Numbered from the stretch's first letter, positions 1-7,046 are shown. The stretch: DNA of 8,662 bases from Geobacter sp. (GCA_003857395.1 RPRC01000246.1:1-8662); one strand, 5' to 3'. The notes: generated by a model from the sequence alone, not told the origin. A program made the numbers and translations.

Positions 1-426
1 AAACGGGTCAAGCAGAGCGCAACCATCAGCTATGACGCCAAGGCCCTTCGACTCGCCAGGCGTCGGGCAAAGGAGAAAACCGAGGCTTTCCGTGAAACCT
101 ATCGCTATCGCGCCGGAATTGAAGGTACCATGTCCGACCTGGACCGGCTTACTGGCATCAAGCGTCTCCGGGTGCGGGGCATGACACATATAAGAGTCGC
201 GGCAACGTTGAAGGCAACCGGACTGAACATCTTGCGGTCATCTACGTTCAGAATCCGAAAAAGGCGCCGACATGCCGGAAAACATATTGATGAATCGGCC
301 GTGAGCACAATAATTTGGTCTATCAAAGAGCGATTCATTCGCCTGCTGGGCCACCTCAGGCAGCCTTCAGAGGAAATATGTCTCCGCAACTACCGACTTG
401 GTGCTTTCAATGCTCCGTCGGCGTAA
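1..426 (+). CDS. IS1182-family transposase, C-terminal part (5' end outside window)
   Basis: The frame is open from the window edge to a TAA at 424, giving 141 visible residues. Residues 34-41 read YRYRAGIE and are followed by a Lys/Arg-rich stretch ending RVRGM. This is the Y-R-E-K type signature around the catalytic Glu (E41) of IS4/IS1182-type DDE transposases. The following VAATLKATGLNILR segment matches the usual last helix of IS1182-like enzymes. The two earlier catalytic Asp residues would lie left of the window. The Met at 130 sits inside the conserved domain and is not a real start. The last 20 bases overlap the 3' end of the rex-like gene on the other strand, so the element boundary probably lies near 430. 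No lesion is visible in this part, but whether the whole gene is intact cannot be judged. Family assignment is from recalled motifs. Confidence 0.75.
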   Translation, partial: KRVKQSATISYDAKALRLARRRAKEKTEAFRETYRYRAGIEGTMSDLDRLTGIKRLRVRGMTHIRVAATLKATGLNILRSSTFRIRKRRRHAGKHIDESAVSTIIWSIKERFIRLLGHLRQPSEEICLRNYRLGAFNAPSA

Positions 427-1147
427 TGCGATTTTGCGAGACCATCAACTTTTGTTTTTTATTTTCCAACGCGACAGCGCCTATGCCGATCGTGCCCAGG
501 CGTTCCCGCTCATCCAGCATTGTCAATTTTACGGACAGCATTGCCAAGCCTGAGGCAAGGTCTTCCTTCTGGGTAATGACAGTATCGGGTATAGCAAGGT
601 TTTCTGAGGTAAAATTCCAGATAGCTTTGATACCAGAAGCGACAAGCATATCCGTTACCGCCTGTGCTTCTTTTGCAGGAACACACAGAATTGCCAGGTC
701 AACAGAAAAGGTCCTTAACAGCTCTTCAATGCATGCAGTAAGATAGATCGGCACACCGAGAAATGATGTCCTGCACTTCCGAGGCTGATTATCAAAAGCA
801 GCGACAATCCTGAGCCCAAAATTAATCAATTCCCGATGTCCCAGAAGTGAGAGACCAAAATGATCGACCCCGACAAGGACAGCATTCAGGGCTTTATCCC
901 AACCGAGGAAATCTTCTATACACTTGATAAGATCAGAAATATGATAGCCGACACCTGGAGTTCCCGTTATCAGGGTCGACTCGAGATCCTTTCGAACCAG
1001 AATTGGTTCGATCTGCATCTTTTTTGCGATATAGGAAGATGAGACAAACTGCTCACCCTTTTCGGAAAGCTCCCGGAGAAAATAGAGATATGATGGCAGG
1101 CGTCTTATGGTGGGTTGTTTATGTATTTTTGTAAAGTGAGGGTTCAT
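407..1147 (-). CDS. rex: Rex-like redox-sensing transcriptional repressor
   Basis: Rex proteins are dimeric repressors that bind operator DNA when NADH is low and release it when NADH binds. With the ATG at 1147 the product has 246 residues. The N-terminal winged-helix domain carries TIRRLP (13-18), VRKDL (51-55) and GVGY (65-68). The Rossmann domain follows, with VAAFDNQP for the NAD ribose, then CVPA and WNF motifs, all in Rex order. Three things are odd. The glycine loop reads GVDHFG (93-98), where typical Rex has GxGxxG. The usual SYFGEFG-like stretch after VRKDL is ESTLITG. The tail is some 30 residues longer than in ordinary Rex (about 210-220), and its end overlaps the neighbouring IS. 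An upstream GTG at 1204 is in frame but would overlap lipB; the ATG leaves a 23-base gap after the lipB stop and fits the family N-terminus, although its ribosome site is weak. Whether it still senses NADH is open. Confidence 0.88.
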   Translation of the reverse strand: MNPHFTKIHKQPTIRRLPSYLYFLRELSEKGEQFVSSSYIAKKMQIEPILVRKDLESTLITGTPGVGYHISDLIKCIEDFLGWDKALNAVLVGVDHFGLSLLGHRELINFGLRIVAAFDNQPRKCRTSFLGVPIYLTACIEELLRTFSVDLAILCVPAKEAQAVTDMLVASGIKAIWNFTSENLAIPDTVITQKEDLASGLAMLSVKLTMLDERERLGTIGIGAVALENKKQKLMVSQNRITPTEH

Positions 1148-1170
1148 GTCTTCAACATACTGAATCGCCT

Positions 1171-1600
1171 TTATACCGCTACAGGAACTCCCAAGGAAAG
1201 CCACGTATTGAGCAACTCCCTGAAATTAATTACGAAACGTACCTTGACTTCCTCCATGGGAACATGATTGCCGCACAGGTCGCTCAGAGACGACATGGAA
1301 TAGCCTCTGATACCGCACGGATGTATCCGTTCGAAAAAAGAGAGGTCGGTGTTCACGTTCAGGGAAAACCATGCATTGTAACCCAGCGTCGGACGCCAAC
1401 GCCGATAGAAGCGAGTTTCCCCCGATCTGTCCAGACACCCGTGCGACCTGACACTCGATAGGATGCGACGCCGAAGTCATCGGCAACGCAGATAAGGACT
1501 TCCCCAGGAAGCGGAGATAATTCCGCAGGTCCTTTCCCCGGTGGCCCAGCCGAAGAATGGGGTACCCGACCAACTGGCCGGGATCATGGAAAGTGATGTT
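1171..1600 (-). pseudogene. lipB: Octanoyltransferase LipB, 5'-truncated and frameshifted
   Basis: LipB moves octanoyl groups from acyl carrier protein to lipoyl domains, the first step of lipoate synthesis. Three minus-strand frames join into one LipB sequence. The first, about 1600-1502, reads FHDPGQLVGYPILRLG and continues through GKDLRNYLRFL. The second, about 1500-1368, reads GRTGVW and RGKLASIGVGVRRWVTMHG. The third, about 1365-1174, reads NVNTDLSFF, HPCGIRG and PMEEVK, then a TAA. The catalytic Lys (GKLAS) and Cys (PCGI) are both present. Two one-base losses break the frame, one in an A run near 1501 and one in a T run near 1366. Homology stops at about 1597, where IS630 homology begins, so roughly the first 70 residues of the family are missing. 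Its stop lies 23 bases before the rex-like gene, which suggests an old lipB-rex unit. The truncation makes a functional product unlikely whether or not the frameshifts are real. Confidence 0.88.
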
Positions 1601-1951
1601 GGACTACAGTCTGTTACTCAAACATATACAGGACCATTATGAGCATCTCGGCCATGTCAGCTTGGCGAAACTCGGCAAGGGACGTCTTCATACGATTCTG
1701 AACAAGAGCAGCATAAAGCTCCATAAAATCAGCTACTACCTGGAACGCAAGGACCCGGAGTTTGACGAGAAAATGGCTACCATGCTCTATGTGTACAAAG
1801 AAGTCGAGCTAATAAACGCTGCTGACGGTGACCGCACCAGAGTAACCGTTTCTTATGATGAAAAGCCGGGATTCAAGCTATAAAAAACATTGCCGCCGAT
1901 CTTTTGCCCGTTCCGAATCGACACCCCTGTCTTAGTCGGGACTATGAATAC
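1599..1951 (+). pseudogene. IS630-family transposase, 5' half (N-terminus lost, split by ISL3 element)
   Basis: This is the middle portion of an IS630-type DDE transposase. The frame reads YSLLLKHIQ, LGKGRLHTILNKS, KLHKISYYLERKDPEFD and VTVSYDEKPG. The Asp of SYDEKPG, at 1857-1859, is the first catalytic acid. A one-base loss in a G run near 1870 then ends the frame at 1883. In the next frame the protein continues as IQAI, LLPVPNRHP and RDYEY up to about 1951, where the ISL3 element starts. The N-terminal DNA-binding helices, about 100 residues, are missing and are replaced by lipB sequence at about 1598. An in-frame Met at 1557 reaches back into lipB and is not the native start. The 3' half resumes at about 3308. 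Confidence 0.88.
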
Positions 1952-3307
1952 GGTTCGTCAGTTAAATATGTGCAGTCATAGCGGTTCTGGCAGCTTGCCA
2001 AGTGTATGATATAGCGTTAATTTTAGGCATTCAGGAGATTTGAAGCCATAAGTTTTTCTGATAGTCAGTTTTGCTTTGAGGTTTAGGCCCTCTACCGAAC
2101 CGCTGGAAAGCAGCCCTTTTGCCTGGAACCAGTTCATGATCAATGGAGCATCTGTGTCACTTTCTTCATCGGCTCAAGATTTGTCTGGAGAGCTCGCGTT
2201 ATCCAGTTGTCGAGGAACTTTTCTGCCGCGGCCGGGTATTTGTATCCCCAGAATTGCTGGAAATCTTCTCGCAAGAGATAGCCCTTAATTGAGGAGAGGT
2301 TCATTTTGAGAAGTTCTCCAAGCCGGGTAGTCTGTTTCTCATTTAGATTATCTGGTTTCTTTAGCAGCAGCCAGCGACCATTCAGGAGGACATTTCCCTG
2401 ATTCTCGGCTTTAAATAGCTTGACCTCGCCTCGGCGAATCTGGTCAATTGCTTCGTTGAACTTCTTCATGATATGGAAGCGATCAAGGATGTTCAGGGCA
2501 TTTGGAGCCATTTTCCTGATTACCTTCAGGTAGGGCACCCACATATCGCTACAAACGAATTTCAGATTCAGACTGCGCTCTTTGCCAAATTTATGAAAGA
2601 AACGGAGCAGTGTTTTGGTCTTGCGCTCCATGCCGCACCAGAGTAGCCGTCTGGTTCCTGCATTCAGCTGATAAACCATGGTCAGGTACTTGTGCCCCGT
2701 GAACACCTTGATCTTATCAACCCCGATCTCGGTAATGTTGTCGAGGTTTCTGTTGGCAAGGCCATATTCGACCACATGTTGAACCGCCCGGTAGACGCTC
2801 TCCCAACTGGTCTTGAAGATGTTGGCGTGACAGCCTCCTTGCCCAACGGGCCAAGTAGACCTTGTAGCTGGTGGTCATCTGTTCTTTGCCATAGGCCCAC
2901 GGTATGTATTCAACCTTTATCCCGTGAACCAGGCAGGCAACCCGACGGGGTGCATAGTGGCAGAAAACCTTGAATGTCCAGATCGGGACATATTCAAACA
3001 ATCGAGCTGGTTGTGTATCTCGCTTTTTGTCGCGCTTGCCACACTCGGGACATTCAGGCTTTGAATTGGCGCGAGCCATGATCTCAATCACCAAGGCTTC
3101 TGAGCCGTTAACCACCTGAAATGTAACTGAGCCAAACACGAATGACTTGAAACGTTCAAGGCGATTTACACGATTTAGTACAGTCTTGATAAGCATTGTT
3201 TTCCTTTTGCTGGTTTGATCGTTTCTCGCAAAAACAATCTTACCCTGCAATGGAGGACAATGCCCTTATTTTATAACAAACGTTAATTCAGATTCTGCGC
3301 AAGAGGC
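1952..3307 (-). mobile_element. ISL3-family insertion sequence nested in IS630 transposase gene
   Basis: The interruption lies between the two IS630 halves and contains one ISL3-type transposase on the minus strand. The right end, read inward on the minus strand from about 3307, starts GCCTCTTGCGCAGAATCTG. The left end, read inward from 1952, starts GGTTCGTCAGTTAAATATG. About 10 of 19 positions agree, so the terminal repeats are poorly preserved or the ends are a few bases off. The flanks share ATGAA (1944-1948 and 3308-3312), a possible remnant of the 8-bp target duplication expected for ISL3. Boundaries are inferred mainly from where IS630 homology stops and resumes. Confidence 0.6.
1976..3196 (-). 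pseudogene. ISL3-family transposase, frame-disrupted
   Basis: Three minus-strand frames make up one ISL3 transposase. The start is the ATG at 3196 (MLIKTVLNRV), preceded by an AAGGA ribosome site about six bases away. It is followed by a zinc-ribbon with CPEC (49-52) and a later CLVHG, and by YKVYLARWARRLS. Near 2828 a loss of about ten bases moves the frame. The second part holds the catalytic core: IGVDKIKVF with the first Asp, CSDMW with the second Asp, and LDRFHIMKKFNEAID. A second small deletion near 2148 moves the frame again. The last part, ending at TGA 1976-1978, has SGSVEGLNLKAKL with the catalytic Glu and RKTYGFKSPE. All three acids are present, but the two lesions should abolish activity. 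It sits inside the IS630 gene in opposite orientation. Confidence 0.9.
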
Positions 3308-3741
3308 ATGAACGATTAGGCACTGTATCTCTCTTGGCTGCCATTGACTTACATACGGGTGAAGTGACTCCCTTGGTAAGGGAACGACACCGCAGCAAGG
3401 ATTTTGCGGAATTTCTCGGCATACTCGATGACAAATACCCGAAAGACTGGATGATACGGATGGTGCTGGACAATCATTCCGCGCATATCTCCAAAGAGAC
3501 TCAAAAATACCTCAAGACTAATCCAGACCGGTTCAAGTTTGTCTTTACCCCGAAACATGGTTCATGGTTTAACCTAATCGAGATGTTTTTCAGTAAAATA
3601 GCCCGCTCCTTTCTGCGCCATATCAGGGTTCAGTCCAAGGAAGAACTGGTCGAAAGGATTTATCAAGGCATAGAATTGATCAATCGTGAATCTGTTATTT
3701 TCCGCTGGCGATACAAAATGGACGTAATAGCGGTGGCTTAA
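3308..3741 (+). pseudogene. IS630-family transposase, 3' half
   Basis: This continues the transposase that breaks off at 1951. It reads LGTVSLLAAIDLHTGEV, RHRSKDFAEFL, VLDNHSAH and FTPKHGSWFNLIEMFFSK, then RSFLRHIRV, ending with a Trp-Arg-Tyr-Lys motif and TAA. The Asp in LDNHSAH (3469-3471) and the Glu in NLIE (3580-3582) are the second and third catalytic acids, so the full triad survives across the two halves. This half has no internal lesion. It cannot be translated as native protein because the start and first half lie beyond the ISL3 insertion. The IS630 right end probably lies between 3741 and the ord stop at 3787; I could not define its terminal repeat because the left end is lost. 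Confidence 0.9.
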
Positions 3742-3786
3742 TGCGATAAGTTAATTACAGAACGCTCTACTAGAAATAAATAGCTT

Positions 3787-4868
3787 TCATTTACTCTTTA
3801 CATATTCGTTTATTGGCTTAACCATATAAACATTATCAGGATATTTATCTGTAGAAACATAGCCGGCAGGAGCATCAATCAGTTGAGGAAGTCTATTAAT
3901 AATAACCGCACATGTTAGTTCAACAGTTGCCGGCTTATTTGCAACACATGTTGTTTCAGGCTCTCCGAATAATGTCCATTCGTTCATATCAAAATCATCT
4001 GATGAATATACTTTCCCAATACATTCTGTTTCTATAGTTATACCTTCTTCTGTTTCAGTTGAACAATTGACGACATTCCCGTTGCATTATCTGCGCTAAT
4101 TGTCATACCAAGAGTGTCAGAATGTAAATCTTCTGGATAAGTCGTCGGTACACATTTCTGTACTTGTGAAGTAACAGTTAAGCCCATTTTACTACAAAGC
4201 CAACCATTCTGATTCCACATATAGGAAGGAACATACTCACCTTTTTCCACGAAGTCTTTAATTTCATCTGAAGAAAGACTATTGTAGTTTCCAATTTCTT
4301 TTTCAAATTCTTCAATATTGAGACCAGCACCATGGCCTTCTGCAAGTGCAATTCCATAATCTTCAACATTATAACTACTCACCCCTTTAATTTTAGTGAT
4401 TTTGTGGGAAGAGCCTGCAAGGTTGGCAACCATGGTTCCCCAAAATAAATCTGGATATCCAGAGCCTGTTATTGTTGTTCCATTTTTCTTTGCAAGAGCA
4501 TCTAATCTCTTTGTTATGTCGGGAGAAGAGTTCCATGGATACAGAGCTTCTTCACAAGTCGATATCGCATCAGCACCTGCATTGGAAGCTGCAGTAAAAG
4601 CTTCCTCAAGTTCGGCAACTGTGCTTCTGGTTGCACAAATACAAACATCCGGCTTTGTTTCTTTCATTACCTTCTCAGCATCTTTTGAGTGAGAAATTGT
4701 TACTCCGACATTTTCTCCGCCGATTATCGAACTTACATCCTTTCCGATGAGATCTGGATTCCTAGCAAAGGCAGCAACCAGTTCACCGCCTTTTTCTATA
4801 GCGTAGCGCATTAGATATACGCTCATTTTTCCGCAACCGTATTGAGCAATTTTTACTTTTCTATCCAT
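3787..4868 (-). pseudogene. ord: 2,4-diaminopentanoate dehydrogenase, single frameshift
   Basis: This cytosolic NAD(P)-dependent enzyme deaminates 2,4-diaminopentanoate to 2-amino-4-oxopentanoate in oxidative ornithine fermentation. From the ATG at 4868, with an AAGGGGG ribosome site about seven bases before it, the first 268 or so residues match the family. They show a Rossmann start IAQYGCGKMS, then KPDVCI, STCEEALYPWNSSP, SGYPDLFWG, SSYNVEDYG, PSYMWNQNGWLC and QKCVPTT. One base is lost in an A run at about 4053, which ends the frame at 4038. In the restored frame LKTEEGITIETECIGKVY leads into MNEWTLFGEPETT and KPATVELTC, to TAA at 3787, for about 360 residues in all, the normal length. The gene is AT-rich compared with its neighbours. 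No other ornithine-pathway gene (orr, ora, ort) is in view, and both sides are IS debris, which suggests acquisition or rearrangement. It may be functional if the frameshift is a sequencing error. Confidence 0.9.
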
Positions 4869-4945
4869 TTTTTACCCCCTTGTAAAGTTTGACGTATCCT
4901 GATGACAACGGACACTCTCGCTTGGCAAACTGCCAGGCAGGAGTG

Positions 4946-5201
4946 TTATGCTGGTGAATCCGCACTCTCCAGCAGGCGAAACAGATTCTTTCATGTAAAG
5001 GCGAGGGAAAGCAGAAACTGAAACAGGGTGTCGAGACAGACGCCTTTGTCTTTTTTGATGTTGCTTTGCCAAAGTAACCGGCCAAGGTTGTGATTGTGAA
5101 AGAACGTCTTTATCCGGTTTTCTACCGTTGCAATTCCTGCTACAATCTGCTGCATAGCGTCGTCTCTCTGTGTTAGTGGATTTGTTGGGGAACAAAGCCA
5201 T
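4946..5201 (-). pseudogene. IS4-like DDE transposase, N-terminal remnant
   Basis: From an ATG at 5201 the minus strand starts MALFPNKST. After a frameshift near 5160 it continues as QQIVAGIATVENRIKTFF, LGRLLWQSNIKKDKGV, LFQFLLSLAFT and NLFRLLESADSP. A TGA at 4991-4993 stands where the family usually has Gly (FTGKNLFR). I recall this N-terminal pattern, with FF..(N/I)xGxLLxxSNIxKxKG followed by FTGKNLYR, from IS4-like DDE transposases common in anaerobes. The catalytic domain is absent and the sequence runs straight into the ord upstream region. The fragment has two lesions plus truncation and cannot be active. It may supply the upstream sequence from which ord is now transcribed. Confidence 0.6.
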
Positions 5202-5345
5202 TTTAACCCGGGTTGCGGCGCTATTCTATTTATGATAACAATATGTTACATGTTTTTATCAACTACTAAAGATGAAATATGATGTAAATTATCAACAACA
5301 GTCAAATCTCTATGTGATAAGTTGAGAGGCATTTCTAACCCCCTT

Positions 5346-5534
5346 TTAGCAGGTTAAACCAGTGCAGGAAATACTGTTCAAATGTTCCCAAATGTGAATA
5401 GTTCCAGGCCTTGCATCCTTTATGAGATTATAACGTTTAGTGAAATTTAGTGGTATTTCCTTGTTCATTAGTAAAAAAGTCATCGCATCCAAGATATGTC
5501 CAATTGGCAAAGAATTCTCGCTTCTCCCTTGCAC
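5346..5534 (-). CDS. Unrecognised 62-residue open frame, possible gene fragment
   Basis: The minus strand is open from 5534 to a TAA at 5346, with a GTG as the only start near its 5' end. The product includes LPIGHILDAMTFLLMNKEIP and ends IHIWEHLNSISCTGLTC. The composition is protein-like, with mixed hydrophobic and charged residues and no low complexity, so it could be a piece of a real gene. I do not recognise the family. The frame extends back without a stop into the terminator-like hairpin just upstream, which argues that a longer gene did not run through here intact. It could also be a chance frame in AT-rich sequence. Confidence 0.25.
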   Translation of the reverse strand: MQGRSENSLPIGHILDAMTFLLMNKEIPLNFTKRYNLIKDARPGTIHIWEHLNSISCTGLTC

Positions 5535-5554
5535 CTCGTACTTTATTAAACTGG

Positions 5555-5585
5555 CAAAAAGAGGGGCGCTTGAAAGGCGCCCCTT
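5555..5585 (-). terminator. Intrinsic terminator, minus strand
   Basis: AGGGGCGC at 5562-5569 pairs perfectly with GCGCCCCT at 5577-5584 around a 7-base loop. Read on the minus strand, the GC-rich stem is followed by a five-base T tract (the A run at 5556-5560). This is the form of a Rho-independent terminator for minus-strand transcripts. No minus-strand gene is recognisable directly upstream (5586-5711), so the gene it served may have been lost. Confidence 0.65.
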
Positions 5586-5587
5586 AA

Positions 5588-5618
5588 GATGGAGGAGAAG
5601 TGGATGGAGGAGGAGAAG
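5588..5618. repeat. Imperfect purine-rich tandem repeat, two units
   Basis: GATGGAGGAGAAGTG (5588-5602) is followed directly by GATGGAGGAGGAGAAG (5603-5618). The units differ by an inserted GAG-like triplet. It looks like simple slippage and no function is suggested. Confidence 0.6.
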
Positions 5619-5711
5619 CTTGGGACTAGACTATCTTTTTCAGTATTGACTTCAGAAATCATATCCTTAAGCAATTTATAAGGAGAACAGAAAGAACTTT
5701 ACTTCCTAGCT

Positions 5712-6288
5712 ATGGTAGCTGTATCGCTGCACCTGTATACATTGTCAATAATAGATCGTTCCAATCCTGAATCTTTTAATATTGGTGGGCAACGATCTGG
5801 TGAGAAAGTTGGCCGGGGATCAGATAACAAGATCCCTTTTGTAGCTGCTATCGAAACAAATGAAGAAGGACATCCACTGCGGGCTGTCTTTTCTCCGGTG
5901 ATAGGGTTTCACAAGTGAAGCCATTGCCCAGTGGGCTCGTAGGTCTTTATCAACCAATACAATCATGGTTTCTGACGGTTATTACTGCTTCCCGGCGGTG
6001 ACTGCTGCTGGATGTCAGCACCGGCCACAAGTGGTTGGTAAAAAACGTAAGAGTACTGATATGGCTTGTTTTGCCTGGGTCAACACAGTGCTCAGTAACA
6101 TAAAGACTGCTATTACCGGTACATATCACGGATTCGAGTTCTCGAAATATGCTGGGCGGTATCTGAGTGAAGTACAGTACCGCTTTAATCGGCGTTTTGA
6201 TCTTATATCCATCTTCCCCAGACTTCTTCATGCGGGAGCCTCCACGGTGAAGAGAACTGAAGCTTGGTTGCGTTTAGCTGAAGCTTAG
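5712..6288 (+). pseudogene. IS1595-family (ISXO2-like) transposase remnant, frameshifted
   Basis: The first frame, open from the Met at 5712, matches the family from about 5760: FNIGGQRSGEKVGRGSDNK, then PFVAAIETNEEGHPLR and VIGFHK, with a stop at 5916-5918. An extra base there shifts the frame. The second part continues AIAQWARRSLS, VSDGYYCF, TAAGCQH, WVNTVLSNIKTAITGTYH and RYLSEVQYRFNRRFD to TAG at 6286. The second catalytic Asp (VSDG) and the Asn/Lys stretch (NTVLSNIK) are present. The first Asp, normally just before xxYLGGER, is replaced by PESFNIGGQR. The N-terminal zinc-ribbon and helix-turn-helix, about 100 residues, are missing. The Met at 5712 is only the first available start and not the native one. 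The protein cannot be active. Confidence 0.88.
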
Positions 6289-6589
6289 CGTTAATCGGAT
6301 TTTAATATTAACCTGAAAAAATGCGAACAGCCAAGTCGTCTTTTGAATGGGCCAGAATTACGTTCAGCTGAGCAGAAGATAGGATCTTTATTGCATGGGC
6401 AAAGGATACGCGTTTGCGAGTCCAATGACAATTCAGGGAAATAGTATAAATGAGTCCTATTTACCCGAGGTGAGATAAAGGGATTGCAGTAATATATATT
6501 TACGTTGCTACGCTTTTCCTGAGAGGGAGAGGGTAATACTAGAACCGACAAATCGAAAAAACTCTATTCGGAACGGGACTATTATACTT
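6289..6589. other. Intergenic stretch without a recognised gene
   Basis: This lies between the 3' ends of two convergent transposase remnants. The plus strand is open from 6295 to a TAG at 6442 without a start codon, reading CEQPSRLLNGPELRSAEQK and then LLHGQRIRVCESNDNSGK. This looks protein-like but I cannot assign it. A later 27-codon frame from the ATG at about 6394 is too short to trust. No RNA gene or clear hairpin was seen. The terminal repeats of the flanking IS elements should fall here but are not identifiable. Confidence 0.4.
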
Positions 6590-6977
6590 AGACTGTGCCA
6601 GTTCACCGGGGTGGTGCAGTTGTGGAAAGAATATTTTCTGTGAAAGTCCTTCCAGGGCACGCCAGTGTTTTACCCGTCGCTGAAGCATACGCAATTGACC
6701 GTCGGAGAACTCGGTTCTGCAGGTCATCAAAGAGGGTTTTTGTTTCAAAGCCGGGATGTAATGCGAGGTTGTCACGGAGCTCACCTCATAAATCTTCGAA
6801 AGAATCGGCGCAAGTACGCCATGTGCGCATTTTTTTGAGTTCACTTGGTAACCGACCAGATATTACATACTTCCTGGCTGTTTTTTCGTCCATGCCGGAT
6901 TTAGCTGCGGCTACAGCTTGTGTTGTTTCTGTTTGCATCAGCTTCAATAACCTCCTTACCTGTTGATCAGTTACCAT
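6590..6977 (-). pseudogene. istA: IS21-family transposase IstA, N-terminal remnant
   Basis: IstA is the DDE transposase of IS21 elements and works with the ATPase IstB. The ATG at 6977 has an AAAAGGA ribosome site about eight bases upstream. The product reads MVTDQQVRRLLKLMQTE, AAAKSGMDEKTARKY, SGRLPSELKK and RTWRTCADSFEDL. A TGA at 6786-6788 then replaces the expected Trp codon TGG. The same frame goes on as GELRDNLALHPGFETKTLF to about 6710, where one extra base shifts to SDGQLRMLQRRVKHWRALEG and FFPQLHHPGELAQS. Homology stops at about 6590, just before the first catalytic Asp of the family (QSDFT). The catalytic domain and istB are gone. It is an N-terminal stub of roughly 130 residues with two lesions, and its element's left end lies near 7053. 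Confidence 0.88.
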
Positions 6978-7046
6978 TCAGACCATCCTTTTCCAAAGAG
7001 ATGGTGGGCAGATTACAATGCCAAAGCTTTCCGGGAATTATAATTG

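Larger units (their letters stand above)
5202..5711. other. AT-rich intergenic stretch without a recognised gene
   Basis: About 510 bases separate two transposase remnants. The left part, 5220-5340, is very AT-rich and has no open frame of note. A 62-codon minus-strand frame (5346-5534) is open and includes LPIGHILDAMTFLLMNKEIP; I do not recognise it. A terminator-like hairpin follows at 5555-5585. A purine-rich imperfect tandem repeat at 5588-5618 has two units beginning GATGGAGGAG. I find no RNA gene. Confidence 0.5.

Noticed and set aside
1264..1461. 65-codon plus-strand frame opposite lipB
   Set aside because: The minus strand encodes conserved LipB motifs here, so the plus frame is a shadow.
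4396..4692. 98-codon plus-strand frame inside ord
   Set aside because: It lies entirely antisense to the well-supported ord coding sequence and has no family resemblance.
4872..5201. 109-residue minus-strand frame as a stand-alone gene upstream of ord
   Set aside because: Only its first residues agree with the transposase remnant; the rest is the wrong frame after a frameshift.
1906..6580. A 12-base match, CCCGTTCCGAAT, between the IS630 gene and the minus strand near 6565-6580
   Set aside because: A few 12-base matches are expected by chance in a window of this length, and the flanks do not match.
6786..6788. TGA at a Trp position in istA, and TGA at a Gly position in the IS4-like remnant (4991-4993), as signs of stop-codon recoding
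   Set aside because: The two TGAs would need different amino acids, both genes are otherwise decayed, and lipB-, rex- and ISL3-type frames use TGA or TAA as ordinary stops.
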